Origin: Candidatus Woesearchaeota archaeon
Lineage (GTDB): Archaea > Nanobdellota > Nanobdellia > Woesearchaeales > UBA10216
Assembly (NCBI GenBank): GCA_016192905.1
Contig: JACPTG010000001.1
Coordinates: forward strand, 421,005 to 485,004
Direction of reading: 5' to 3'
Length of the DNA stretch: 64,000 nt
Below, piece by piece: positions 34,793 through 43,421 of the stretch; the first letter of the stretch is position 1, and every line of letters begins with the position of its first letter. The translations under genes and the position numbers were made by a program. Under the pieces are notes generated by a model. It was not told the origin of the DNA. It was given only the letters and a program-made list of their open reading frames with translations, and searched no databases.

Positions 34793-35335
34793 CTAACGGG
34801 ACCATTCTTGCTTTATCCTGTTGAGGTGATGCGCCATTTTTTTAAGCTCGCCTGACAGCTTCCTACGGCTCCTGTCAACTTCCACTTTTTCCCTGAACCT
34901 CACTTTCAGAGTCTCCCAGCCCATCTTTGTATTGTTTGCCTTGGCAACATGAAAATGAAGATGCGGAAAAGCTGAAAAACCCGTATTGCCACTTAGTGCG
35001 ATGGCTTGGCCTTCCCTGACTTTTTCCCCCACCCTCACAAAGCCGCCTTGATGTTTCAGGTGGCAATATTGCGAGAACTCGCCATAATTATGCCTGATGG
35101 TGATGAAATTCAGGTATTTCATGCTTGCATATTTAGTGTCTGCGCCGCCTTTGTTTGAATCGGTTTTAACCTGTTCAACCACGCCTGCCCTTGCAGCTTT
35201 TACATGGCTGCCCTCAGGCAGGATAAAATCAATAGCGTGCCTCAGGTGAAGAAAATGCCCCCTTGGGTCGGCAACAGCCTTTATCAGGTCCTTCCTCCTG
35301 AACGGCAGCGAATATATGTTTTTTGTCAGGGCCAT
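34793..35335 (-). CDS. M23 (LytM) family metallopeptidase domain protein
   Basis: 180 residues. The first zinc ligands are in HAIDFILPEGSHVKAARAG (HxxxD form of the LytM motif), with HLKHQGGFVRVGEKVREGQAIALSGNTG and HLHFHVAK (HxH) closing the site. The conserved pattern is complete. Bacterial members cut peptidoglycan cross-links, but most archaea lack peptidoglycan, so the target may be another peptide or a competitor's wall. No signal peptide is seen, so secretion is not evident. It precedes the convergent UPF0489 gene. Confidence 0.85.
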   Translation of the reverse strand: MALTKNIYSLPFRRKDLIKAVADPRGHFLHLRHAIDFILPEGSHVKAARAGVVEQVKTDSNKGGADTKYASMKYLNFITIRHNYGEFSQYCHLKHQGGFVRVGEKVREGQAIALSGNTGFSAFPHLHFHVAKANNTKMGWETLKVRFREKVEVDRSRRKLSGELKKMAHHLNRIKQEWSR

Positions 35336-35343
35336 TATTGCAG

Positions 35344-35592
35344 CTAATCTGAAATCTTCTCCACCTTAATTGCGGCAACAGGGCAGACAGCCTCAGCGTC
35401 CTGGTTCAGCTGGATGTCCTCAGGAGTCTCCACTATCAGCTCAAATTTCTTTGTGGCCTCGTTGAAAGTCGCGCCTACAAGCTCAGCCTTGTCGCCTACA
35501 AGCTCCCAGAATTTCGGGGCCACAGCAACGCAGCTCGCCGCGCCAATGCACGTCGGCTTGTCATATATGACCTTGAATTTTGGCATTTTCAT
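35344..35592 (-). CDS. Ferredoxin, single cluster, probably 3Fe-4S type
   Basis: 82 residues (MPKFKVIYDKP, 6 bases in, is an alternative start). The cluster motif is CIGAASC then AVCPVAAIKV at the C-terminus. The second cysteine of the usual CxxCxxC is replaced by Ala, as in monocluster ferredoxins carrying a [3Fe-4S] centre or with an exchangeable fourth iron. It is a soluble electron carrier; its partner enzyme is not in the window. It lies 8 bases upstream of the M23 gene on the same strand. Confidence 0.85.
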   Translation of the reverse strand: MKMPKFKVIYDKPTCIGAASCVAVAPKFWELVGDKAELVGATFNEATKKFELIVETPEDIQLNQDAEAVCPVAAIKVEKISD

Positions 35593-35667
35593 GGAGAATC
35601 ATGCCATGAACTTATAAAGTTTTCCGGCCATCAGGGATTATTGGCAAAGACATTTCAAACTCCATGA

Positions 35668-36600
35668 CTACAGAGGAAAAACGCCAAATTTCAGTCCAAG
35701 CTGCTCGGACGCAAGAACCATAGCATCCAGCGTATCCTTAATGAAGGGCCATGCACTTTCCGTCCGCCTATACGGCAAGCCATCCACAGTCCTTGGCAGG
35801 TCGACAGAGCAGCCATACCGCTTCTCAGGCCACCCCACCTCCCTGTCGCCCTTTTTGGATGAATTAGCCCACACAAAGCCATATTTTTTCAAGACAGGCT
35901 CCACCAGCTGCCTGACAGTTCGCTGAAATTCGGGCATTTTTCCGATAAGCAGAGGGTCAATGCCCCCAGTGCACTCAGCAACTTGGCCTGTCAGCACATT
36001 TATCTGCCTGAGCCCGTTCTCTGCCAGGACAAGGTAAGGGTCCCTGCGCACGAACCTGTTGCAGCCAAGCCTGTCCAGCCCGAATCCGGATAACATCTCC
36101 AAATTCTGCTGGACAGAGCCGCCTGTAATTATATAGACTAATGGCCAAACTTCCTTTCCATGCCTGCTGCAACCTTCGCCCATCCTCCGCGCCATCTCAT
36201 AGAATTCGCTGCCATTCGAAAAGTCGCCTTTGCTCACTATTGAGTCGTCCCTGTCAGTCGCAAAATACCTGATTCCCCTTGAAGCAGCCAGAGCGTAAGC
36301 CTCCAAAAAACCTGAAAGAAGCGGGCTGCCAGCCACAAAGCCCGTCCTCCCCATACTATCTATTGCGATTTTTACAACGGGATCTGCGTCCGAAGGGCAG
36401 GCTGCCAGCGCTGTCCTTTCATGCAGCATTGCAGAAATGTCATTCGGGCCATCACCATAATAGGCGAATTTTGCATCCGGACCAAGCCGTTTGGCAAGCA
36501 GGTCCATTGCATAAGCCTTGTCAGCAAGATATGCATTTACACTTGACTGCACAACACTGAATATCAGCCGATCTTCCATAATCAGCAGGGGTTTCGACAC
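35668..36600 (-). CDS. HAD-like protein with reversed motif order
   Basis: 310 residues. Near residue 45 it has FAYYGDGPNDISAMLHERTALAAC, which is HAD motif IV normally found near the C-terminus. Only later (about 113) comes YFATDRDDSIVSKGD, resembling motif I. This suggests a circular permutation, or two incomplete HAD modules joined. A C-terminal part (GYGFVWANSSKKGDREVGWPEKRYG) with conserved Trp and charged residues follows. Phosphatase or sugar-phosphate chemistry is likely, but the substrate is unknown. Its ATG is 3 bases after the stop of the ACT-domain gene, so the two share a transcript. Confidence 0.6.
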   Translation of the reverse strand: MSKPLLIMEDRLIFSVVQSSVNAYLADKAYAMDLLAKRLGPDAKFAYYGDGPNDISAMLHERTALAACPSDADPVVKIAIDSMGRTGFVAGSPLLSGFLEAYALAASRGIRYFATDRDDSIVSKGDFSNGSEFYEMARRMGEGCSRHGKEVWPLVYIITGGSVQQNLEMLSGFGLDRLGCNRFVRRDPYLVLAENGLRQINVLTGQVAECTGGIDPLLIGKMPEFQRTVRQLVEPVLKKYGFVWANSSKKGDREVGWPEKRYGCSVDLPRTVDGLPYRRTESAWPFIKDTLDAMVLASEQLGLKFGVFPL

Positions 36601-36603
36601 AGC

Positions 36604-37275
36604 TTATATTTTTTGCTGCGAATCCATGCCGACAAGTCCCTGCAGGGAATTGTATGCCCGTACAGCATCCTTACTGCCTACAATAAAGGTCAGTTCAGTC
36701 GCTGTGGAAATAATCTCGAAAATGTTTACGTTATCCCACGCAAGCTGACGGGCAGCGATGAAAATAGTCCCGGGAGTGTAAATATGCTGCTCGGAAATGG
36801 AAAGCGAAAGCGCCACAAGCCCTTTTTCCCGCAGTATTACCTTTTCAGGGATCAGGACAGCAAGGACTTTCTCCATGTACTTTTCGCTGGTTATTATGCT
36901 TGCCTCGTGGTTTCCGTGCACGAGATTTAATGTGTCTCCCTTTGAGAAGTCAACAATCTTATAGAGCTTCTCAAGCTTTGCAGCCAGGCTTGCGCTTTTC
37001 ATTACGCCTATGTCTGCTATGCCTGTCTTCATGATTATCTCCTTGCCAAACAATGCCGTTGCCTTTTTCGGTTCAGCCTTGGACAGCAGCTCCTGGTATC
37101 TCCGGAGAGCCATCACAATGGCGGGCATGGTTGCCTTTTTCCCCAGCCCTGCTTCAACCTGCAGGTGCATCCTTTCAGCCAGGGCCGCATAATTGACAAG
37201 GCCCTGTCTTAGGGACTCTTCTATCATTGGCCTTTCCCTAACCCACTTTTGCACAAGATTGGCCGCGGTTACCAT
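36604..37275 (-). CDS. ACT-domain protein, divergent from the lysine operon
   Basis: 223 residues. The N-terminal part (AANLVQKWVRERPMIEESLRQGLVNYAALAERMHLQVE) is helical. The rest has two ACT-like segments: TLNLVHGNHEASIITSEKYMEKVLAVL and GLVALSLSISEQHIYTPGTIFIAARQLAWDNVNIFEIISTATELTFIV, the latter very like the regulatory ACT domain of aspartate kinase. It probably senses an amino acid. Divergent transcription from lysC across a palindrome suggests regulation of lysine synthesis, but no classic DNA-binding motif is clear. Confidence 0.7.
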   Translation of the reverse strand: MVTAANLVQKWVRERPMIEESLRQGLVNYAALAERMHLQVEAGLGKKATMPAIVMALRRYQELLSKAEPKKATALFGKEIIMKTGIADIGVMKSASLAAKLEKLYKIVDFSKGDTLNLVHGNHEASIITSEKYMEKVLAVLIPEKVILREKGLVALSLSISEQHIYTPGTIFIAARQLAWDNVNIFEIISTATELTFIVGSKDAVRAYNSLQGLVGMDSQQKI

Positions 37276-37293
37276 AACAATTACCTGATTTTT

Positions 37294-37309
37294 TGTTATT
37301 GGAATAACA
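37294..37309. promoter_or_regulatory. Palindromic putative operator upstream of lysC
   Basis: TGTTATT-GG-AATAACA: perfect 7-bp arms with a 2-base centre, directly before the lysC TATA box and inside the gap between the divergent ACT-domain gene and lysC. A further half-site (ATAACA) lies at 37274-37279 over the ACT gene start. The position allows a bound protein to block both promoters. Confidence 0.5.
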
Positions 37310-37314
37310 TAAAG

Positions 37315-37322
37315 TATTTATA
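37315..37322 (+). promoter_or_regulatory. TATA box of the lysine operon
   Basis: AAAGTATTTATAG, about 25-30 bases before ATG 37346, so the transcript is leaderless or nearly so. The putative operator palindrome ends 6 bases upstream, overlapping the expected BRE position. Confidence 0.55.
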
Positions 37323-37345
37323 GTTTTCCCTTGTGCCTGCTGCCG

Positions 37346-38671
37346 ATGATTGTAATGAAGTTTGGAGGCACATCGGTAGGCAGCGCTGCAATGATCCGCA
37401 GGGTGATAGAAATAGTTACAAGCAGGCAGGAGCCCATTGTTGTGGTGTCTGCCGTGAGCAAGGTTACAGACCTGCTGATTCAGGCAGCCAGGGCGGCAGA
37501 GAAGGGCAATCATGCCAGCTGCCTTAACGAAATAGCAGGCATACACGCTTTAATACTCAAAGAGCTTGGCCTTCCCCAGTCACTGCTGGCCGAACAAATG
37601 GGGCTTCTTGAGCGTCTGCTGGACAACATTGCAGATTCAGGCAGGCTTACCAGCATGCAGCTTGATGAAGTCTGCTCTTTTGGTGAGCGGCTTTCTGTAA
37701 TAATTGTTGCGGCCGCAGGCTCTGAAATCGGGATGAGGGCTTATAACGCATATGACCTTGGCCTTGTAACAGACGAAAACTTTGGCAGCGCAGAGGTGCT
37801 GCCTGAAGCATATGGAAGGCTGAAGATTGCCTTTACATCCATACCCCAGGGAACCATTCCGGTAGTAACCGGATTCCTCGGAAGAACGACTGATGGCAGG
37901 ATAACTACCTTGGGAAGAGGAGGAAGCGACTATTCTGCATCTCTTATCGGGGCAGCAATGGACTCGGAGGCTGTTGAAATCTGGACTGACGTAAACGGGA
38001 TAATGAGCGCAGACCCAAGGATTGTGCCAGGGGTCAGGACAATACCCGAGGTGACTTTTGAAGAGGCGTCTGAACTGGCATACCTTGGCGCAAAGGTACT
38101 GCATCCAAAAACCATACTTCCGGTAATCCGAAAAGGAATACCAGTAATCGTCCTGAACACCTATGAGCCAACTGCCGCAGGCACACAAATTGTCAGGGAT
38201 GCTGAGAGAAAGGACGGAATAACAGCCATTGTAAGGAAGAAGGGCCTCTCAATTGTAAACGTAAACTCTGAAAGGATGTTCCTGATGCACGGTTTCCTGC
38301 ACAAAATTTTTAATGTATTTGATGAACACAGGATATCCGTAGACATGGTGTCCACCTCTGAAGTAAACGTTTCTGTCACAGTAGATTCGCGGTCTGACAG
38401 CGGAATGGAGGAAGCTGTCAGGAAACTCGGAGAATTTTCACGCGTATCCGTCGAAGATGGAAAGGCGTCAATTTCAGTGGTCGGCCGGGGGATTAAAAGA
38501 AATCCTGATACAACAGCCAGAATCTTCGCCACGCTGAGCGCAATGGGAATCAATCCTGAGATGATATCGCAGGGAGCCTCGGAAATCAACATAGGTCTGG
38601 TTGTTGAGGCGTCAGACGCTGACAAGGCGGTCAGGGCCCTGCACGCTGAATTTTTCGGAGGTGCAAAATGA
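37346..38671 (+). CDS. lysC: Aspartate kinase
   Basis: 441 residues from ATG 37346 (MIVMKFGGTSVGSA). Kinase landmarks: VVVSAVSKVTDLL, LTSMQLDEVCSFGERLSV, TTLGRGGSDYSASLIGAAM, EIWTDVNGIMSADPR, and FEEASELAYLGAKVLHPKT. Two ACT domains close the protein (MFLMHGFLHKIFNVFDEHRISVDMVSTSEVNVSVTVD and ISVVGRGIKRNPDTTARIFATLSAMGINPEMISQGAS), the expected lysine/threonine feedback site. It phosphorylates aspartate, the first step to diaminopimelate and lysine. It overlaps dapA by 4 bases and is the first gene of the operon. Confidence 0.95.
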   Translation: MIVMKFGGTSVGSAAMIRRVIEIVTSRQEPIVVVSAVSKVTDLLIQAARAAEKGNHASCLNEIAGIHALILKELGLPQSLLAEQMGLLERLLDNIADSGRLTSMQLDEVCSFGERLSVIIVAAAGSEIGMRAYNAYDLGLVTDENFGSAEVLPEAYGRLKIAFTSIPQGTIPVVTGFLGRTTDGRITTLGRGGSDYSASLIGAAMDSEAVEIWTDVNGIMSADPRIVPGVRTIPEVTFEEASELAYLGAKVLHPKTILPVIRKGIPVIVLNTYEPTAAGTQIVRDAERKDGITAIVRKKGLSIVNVNSERMFLMHGFLHKIFNVFDEHRISVDMVSTSEVNVSVTVDSRSDSGMEEAVRKLGEFSRVSVEDGKASISVVGRGIKRNPDTTARIFATLSAMGINPEMISQGASEINIGLVVEASDADKAVRALHAEFFGGAK

Positions 38672-39549
38672 AATTTCAGGGATGCATCACAGCCTTGGTC
38701 ACCCCATTAACTGATACCGGGGAAGTGGACTATGAAGGCCTGAGAAGGAATGTTGACTTCCAGATAATGCATGGAGTCTCAGGCCTGGTCCCGCTTGGAA
38801 CAACAGGAGAAAGCCCAACGATACATGACGACGAAATGGACAAGATAATCAGGACTGTTGTTGAGCAGGCAAATGGACGGGTTCCGGCAATAGCTGGAAC
38901 AGGGACAAACAGCACTGAGAAGACGATAAAATATACGAGGCAGGCGAAATCCCTGGGCGCTGACGCAGTTCTCATTGTAAGCCCCTATTACAACAAGCCA
39001 ACGCAGGAAGGCCTCTACCAGCATTTCTCAGCAGTTGCAACTGCCGTGGATATCCCAATTATAGTGTACAACATCCAGGGAAGGACTGGAGTTAACATAG
39101 AAACCGTCACGCTCAAAAGGATGGCTGAACACAGGAATATCGTGGCAGTGAAGGAAGCATCAGGAAACCTTTCGCAGATGATGGACGTGCTGAATGAGCT
39201 CCCTGCGGAGTTCGCAGTAATAAGCGGGGATGACAACCTTACGCTGCCACTGCTATCATTGGGAGGCGTGGGCGTGATATCAGTGGTAAGCAACCTGCTG
39301 CCAGACAAGGTCAGCTCAATGGTCAAATACGGGCTGGAAGGCGACTTTGAGGCAGCGAGGCAAATACATTTCGAGCTGCTGCCCTTCTTCAAGGCAGCAT
39401 TCATAGAGACAAATCCAATCCCAATAAAGGCTGCCATGAACATGAAAGGGCTGCCAGCCGGGCCATGCAGACTGCCGCTTGTCAAGCTCTCGCCCCAAAA
39501 CGAGGACAAGCTCAGAAGGGTTGTTGAAAACTATAAGGTGACTATATGA
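38668..39549 (+). CDS. dapA: 4-hydroxy-tetrahydrodipicolinate synthase
   Basis: 293 residues. TIM-barrel class I aldolase: GVSGLVPLGTTGESPTIHDDE (pyruvate site TTGE), DAVLIVSPYYNKPTQEGLYQHF with the catalytic Tyr, IVYNIQGRTGVNI, NIVAVKEASGN with the Schiff-base Lys, and VISGDDNLTLPLLSLGGVGVISVVSN. It condenses pyruvate with aspartate semialdehyde. Length and motifs are normal. It overlaps both lysC and dapB by 4 bases, so translation is coupled. Confidence 0.96.
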   Translation: MKFQGCITALVTPLTDTGEVDYEGLRRNVDFQIMHGVSGLVPLGTTGESPTIHDDEMDKIIRTVVEQANGRVPAIAGTGTNSTEKTIKYTRQAKSLGADAVLIVSPYYNKPTQEGLYQHFSAVATAVDIPIIVYNIQGRTGVNIETVTLKRMAEHRNIVAVKEASGNLSQMMDVLNELPAEFAVISGDDNLTLPLLSLGGVGVISVVSNLLPDKVSSMVKYGLEGDFEAARQIHFELLPFFKAAFIETNPIPIKAAMNMKGLPAGPCRLPLVKLSPQNEDKLRRVVENYKVTI

Positions 39550-40292
39550 AAATAGCCATCATAGGCTACGGGAAGATGGGCAGGGAAGTGGAAAGGCTGG
39601 CAAAAGCCAGAGGAATTGAAGTCACATCCATAATAGACCCATCTGAAAAGACTGCCTTCCACCTGATAAACCCTGAATCCCTGAAAAATGCAGATGTCGC
39701 CATAGACTTCACGCAGCCAGATTCCGCGCTGGACAACATCAAGGCAGTTGCGGCAGCAAAGAAAAACCTTGTAATGGCAACGACCGGATGGCATGACAAG
39801 ATGGACGAGGCAAAGTCCATCGTTAAGAAGTCCGGAACAGGCATGATATACAGCTCAAACTTCTCAATCGGGGTAAATGCATACTTCAGGATTGTTGAGG
39901 AGGCTGCCAAGGTCTTCAACAGGCTGGAGGAATATGACGCATACGCCTACGAGCTGCACCACAACCAGAAAAAAGACAGCCCATCAGGAACTGCCAAGAC
40001 GATTGCGCAGATACTGACCGGCAACATAAGCCGGAAGAAAAAAGCCCTGTATGACCGGCTGGACAGGCAAATTGAAGCCCCTGAACTACATGTCGCCAGC
40101 ATCAGGGCAGGCTCAATACCCGGAACCCATGTTGTTGGCTTTGACTCAGAAGCAGACACCATTGAAATCAAGCACACTGCAAGAAACAGGAGCGGCTTTG
40201 CCGCAGGCGCCCTAATGGCTGCTGAATGGATACAGGGCAGGAAAGGATTTTTCACAATGGCTGATTTCATGCAGGACTACTTCAGGAAGTGA
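39546..40292 (+). CDS. dapB: 4-hydroxy-tetrahydrodipicolinate reductase
   Basis: 248 residues. Rossmann start [66 protein letters not shown], the catalytic region [21 protein letters not shown] (H-H and K), and [38 protein letters not shown]. It reduces the DapA product with NAD(P)H. At 248 residues it is slightly short but complete. It is fourth-base coupled to dapA. Confidence 0.95.
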   Translation: MKIAIIGYGKMGREVERLAKARGIEVTSIIDPSEKTAFHLINPESLKNADVAIDFTQPDSALDNIKAVAAAKKNLVMATTGWHDKMDEAKSIVKKSGTGMIYSSNFSIGVNAYFRIVEEAAKVFNRLEEYDAYAYELHHNQKKDSPSGTAKTIAQILTGNISRKKKALYDRLDRQIEAPELHVASIRAGSIPGTHVVGFDSEADTIEIKHTARNRSGFAAGALMAAEWIQGRKGFFTMADFMQDYFRK

Positions 40293-40298
40293 TACACT

Positions 40299-41345
40299 GT
40301 GAAAAAAATCCAGGTAGGGGTTCTTGGAGCAACTGGAATGGTCGGGCAGCGATTCGTGCAGCTGCTGGAAGGCCATCCATGGTTTGAAGTAACTGCACTG
40401 GCAGCATCTGAAAATTCCGCCGGAAAGACCTACGCAGAGGCCATGGCAGGAAGATGGAAGCTAAGCAGCGACATCCCGGCATACGCAGCAGGCATGACAG
40501 TGGAGAAATGCACGCCTGACCTTGACTGCACACTGGCATTTTCAGCACTGGATGCAGCGGTTGCAGGAGACATCGAGGATGCATTCGCCCACACAGGTTA
40601 CGCAGTCTCAAGCAACTCAAGAAACCACAGGATGGATGCGGACGTGCCCCTGGTAATACCCGAGGTAAACGCAGACCATCTAAGGCTAATAGACGTGCAA
40701 AAAAAGAGAAGAAGCGGGTTTATAGTAACAAACCCCAACTGCTCCACAATCCACATGGTTTTGGCCTTGAAGCCGCTGCATGACGCATTCGGCATCAGGC
40801 AGATAACTGTTACCACAATGCAGGCCCTGAGCGGAGCCGGATACCCGGGGGTTGCAAGCCTGGACATACTTGATAATGTGATTCCCTACATCGGCGGAGA
40901 GGAGGAGAAGATAGAGACCGAGACACTTAAGCTGCTGGGCTGGCTTTCAGACCAGACAATACAACCCGCCCAAATCCAGGTAAGCGCAAGCTGCAACCGC
41001 GTGAACGTGAACGATGGCCACCTTGAATCAGTATCTGTAAAGCTGGCAAAAAAAACGAGCGCAGATGAATTAAAGCAGGCATTTTCAACCTTCAACCCGC
41101 TGAAAAGCCTAAAGCTGCCAAGCAGCCCGACGATGCCGATTATCGTGAGGGACGAGCCTGACAGGCCACAGCCAAAACTTGACAGAAACATTGAAAAAGG
41201 AATGGCCAGCACCATCGGAAGGATAAGGCCCTGCAACGTGCTCGACTGGAAATTCACAGTCCTAGGGCACAACACAATAAGGGGAGCAGCAGGAGCCGCT
41301 ATCCTGAATGCTGAGCTCCTGGCTGCGAAAGGGTACCTGAAATGA
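40299..41345 (+). CDS. asd: Aspartate-semialdehyde dehydrogenase
   Basis: 348 residues from GTG 40299. NADP-binding start [25 protein letters not shown], catalytic cysteine in [24 protein letters not shown], and [39 protein letters not shown], the archaeal/fungal-type signature. It makes aspartate semialdehyde from aspartyl phosphate, feeding DapA and also the threonine/methionine branch. Its 3' end overlaps the next small gene by 4 bases. Confidence 0.95.
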   Translation: MKKIQVGVLGATGMVGQRFVQLLEGHPWFEVTALAASENSAGKTYAEAMAGRWKLSSDIPAYAAGMTVEKCTPDLDCTLAFSALDAAVAGDIEDAFAHTGYAVSSNSRNHRMDADVPLVIPEVNADHLRLIDVQKKRRSGFIVTNPNCSTIHMVLALKPLHDAFGIRQITVTTMQALSGAGYPGVASLDILDNVIPYIGGEEEKIETETLKLLGWLSDQTIQPAQIQVSASCNRVNVNDGHLESVSVKLAKKTSADELKQAFSTFNPLKSLKLPSSPTMPIIVRDEPDRPQPKLDRNIEKGMASTIGRIRPCNVLDWKFTVLGHNTIRGAAGAAILNAELLAAKGYLK

Positions 41346-41626
41346 GCGAACTGGAATTAGCCATAAGCATTGACTTCAGGCCGGGAGTGACAGAACAAGA
41401 AGCGCTTAGTGTGGTAAGGGGAGCTGGACTCACCGTAATTCAAAATTACTATCAGGAGGGCGACAGAGCAATCCTGGCCATGGCCCAAACACATCAAACT
41501 GTAGAGCCTGCAATTAATGCAATAATCCAAAGCGGCAAAGCCAGCAGCCTATGGAGCCCCATCGGCTACCAGTGGTATGGAAAGAACATGGACCTGCCGC
41601 CCAATCTGGCCGGAGGAGTTGCATGA
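41342..41626 (+). CDS. Small unknown protein inside the lysine operon
   Basis: 94 residues. The pattern ELAISIDFRPGVTEQEALSVVRGAGL, TVIQNYYQEGDRAILAMAQTHQTVEPAINAIIQSGKA is beta-alpha-beta-beta-alpha, like a single ferredoxin-like/ACT-type domain, and the protein ends with a WYGKNMDLPPNL tail. No family was recognised. It is coupled by 4-base overlaps to asd and dapL, so it is co-translated with the pathway. A role as a small regulator or stabilising subunit is a guess. Confidence 0.65.
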   Translation: MSELELAISIDFRPGVTEQEALSVVRGAGLTVIQNYYQEGDRAILAMAQTHQTVEPAINAIIQSGKASSLWSPIGYQWYGKNMDLPPNLAGGVA

Positions 41627-42786
41627 TACAGCCATCTGACAGGGTAAAGGCAGTGCCGCCATACCTCTTCGCAGAGATAAGCAAGAAGATAGCCGAGGCC
41701 AGGAAAAAAGGGGTTGACGTAATCAGCCTGGGCATAGGCGACCCGGACATGCCAACGCCAGACCCAGTCATTGAGGAGCTATGCCGGGCGGCGCATGAGC
41801 CAAGGAACCACCAGTATCCGGATTATGAAGGGCTTTTTGAATTCAGGGAAGCAGTTGCAAAATGGTACAAAAGAAGGCACGAGGTAACACTCGACCCTGA
41901 CAAGGAAGTCCTGACACTAATAGGCGGAAAGGAAGGCAACCTCCACCTTTGCCTCTCCATCATAAACCCCGGAGACTCAACGCTTGTGCCAGTGCCTGGA
42001 TACACGCCCTACCGGACAAGCACAATATTCTGCAGCGGATACCCAATAGACGTGCCCCTCCTTGAGAAGAACAATTTCCTCCCAGACCTTTCATCAATCC
42101 CTCGCGGCGCGGCCAAGGACTCCAAAATAATATTCGTAAACTATCCCAACAACCCAACTGGCGCGGTGGCTGGCAAGGAATTCTACAAGGAACTAATTGA
42201 TTTTGCCACGGAAAATGACCTCATAGCATGCAGCGACAACCCATACAGCGAAATAGGATACGACGGATACAGGCCACTAAGCTTCCTTGAAGTCAGCGGC
42301 GCAAAGGATGTTGGAATTGAACTAAACTCGCTCTCCAAGCCATTCAACATGACAGGCTGGAGGATAGGCATGGCAGCCGGCAATGAGGAAGTGATAAAGG
42401 CCATGGGGATAATCAAGAACAACACTGACAGCGGCGTGTTCAACGCAGTCCAATACGCGGGCATCAAGGCCCTAAGCCTCCCTGACTCAGTGCTTGAAAG
42501 GACGCTCGAAATCTACCAGAAGCGGCGCGACCTAGTCTATAATACTTTATCATCAATCGGACTCAAATGCAACAAGCCAAAAGGCAGCCTTTACATGTGG
42601 GTGAAAGTCCCTGAAGGCCACAGCTCAGGCACATTCGCAGCAATGGTGCTTGAGAAAGCAGGAGTCGTAATCACTCCAGGGGCAGGCTACGGAAAAGAAG
42701 GAGAAGGGTACTTCAGGATATCCCTTACTGTTCCTGACGCAAGGCTCACCGAGGCAATGGAGAGGATGAGGAGGGTGATGAGATGA
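41623..42786 (+). CDS. dapL: LL-diaminopimelate aminotransferase
   Basis: 387 residues from ATG 41623. Class I/II PLP aminotransferase: SDRVKAVPPYLFAEISKKIAEARKKGVDVISLGIGDPDMPTP, FVNYPNNPTGAVA, DNPYSEIGYDGYRP, and the PLP lysine in ELNSLSKPFNMTGWRIGMAAG. The start and length fit DapL rather than aspartate aminotransferase. DapL converts tetrahydrodipicolinate directly to LL-diaminopimelate, which explains why no dapD, dapC or dapE is present. It overlaps the genes on both sides by 4 bases. Confidence 0.92.
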   Translation: MIQPSDRVKAVPPYLFAEISKKIAEARKKGVDVISLGIGDPDMPTPDPVIEELCRAAHEPRNHQYPDYEGLFEFREAVAKWYKRRHEVTLDPDKEVLTLIGGKEGNLHLCLSIINPGDSTLVPVPGYTPYRTSTIFCSGYPIDVPLLEKNNFLPDLSSIPRGAAKDSKIIFVNYPNNPTGAVAGKEFYKELIDFATENDLIACSDNPYSEIGYDGYRPLSFLEVSGAKDVGIELNSLSKPFNMTGWRIGMAAGNEEVIKAMGIIKNNTDSGVFNAVQYAGIKALSLPDSVLERTLEIYQKRRDLVYNTLSSIGLKCNKPKGSLYMWVKVPEGHSSGTFAAMVLEKAGVVITPGAGYGKEGEGYFRISLTVPDARLTEAMERMRRVMR

Positions 42787-43421
42787 GCTTGGAAGTTGTG
42801 ATTGACGCTGATTTTGTCCGGGCAGTTGCAGCAATACCTGAAGATGCAGATCTTTTGCTCAGGAAAGTTGAGGGCAATCCAGCTGCTGGCCAGACCGGGG
42901 ATATTTCGCCCAGAAAGCTGATGGAATTGCTGGGTATTGAAAAATACAGAGCCCCGTACAATCCGCGTTTCCTATGCGCAGCAGTCCACAGCCTGGTACC
43001 CAGAAACCCGTATATACGTGAATATGTGGATTTTCTCAAGGGGGTGGAGCCTGCACTGACCTGCAGATACCTTTCCGCTGCCCTATATAATGAATGGCAG
43101 AGACCTTTTGCACTTGAAGTGCTCCTTTCCTATGGAGAACGCGAGGAAACAGTCCGCGCAGCCGGATGGGCCATGACTGTTCCAGAACTAAGGGAGATTG
43201 CATTACAGTTTTATAAGTCCTGCGGGCCAACCGCAGCTACTGTGCGATCCATGATGGGAGCACTGAAAAATGAGGATCCAGACGTTCGCAACAGCGCAAC
43301 CAATGTTCTGCTGGATTGGGGCGCCAAGGCCTTGCCTTTCATAAACCCCCCCATCCCAGGCTCAAGGAATTATGGCATCATAAGATATGTTATCGACCCC
43401 ATTAAACCAGAGGCAGCATGA
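42783..43421 (+). CDS. Unknown helical (HEAT-like) protein in the lysine operon
   Basis: 212 residues, soluble, mostly helical. Segments such as PFALEVLLSYGEREETVRAAGWAMTVPELREIALQFY and MGALKNEDPDVRNSATNVLLDWGAKALPFI look like HEAT repeats. No catalytic motif was recognised. Four-base overlaps with dapL and lysA show it belongs to the operon, but nothing in the known lysine pathway calls for such a protein. It may be a scaffold or regulator. Codon use looks slightly more AT-rich than the neighbours. Confidence 0.65.
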   Translation: MSLEVVIDADFVRAVAAIPEDADLLLRKVEGNPAAGQTGDISPRKLMELLGIEKYRAPYNPRFLCAAVHSLVPRNPYIREYVDFLKGVEPALTCRYLSAALYNEWQRPFALEVLLSYGEREETVRAAGWAMTVPELREIALQFYKSCGPTAATVRSMMGALKNEDPDVRNSATNVLLDWGAKALPFINPPIPGSRNYGIIRYVIDPIKPEAA

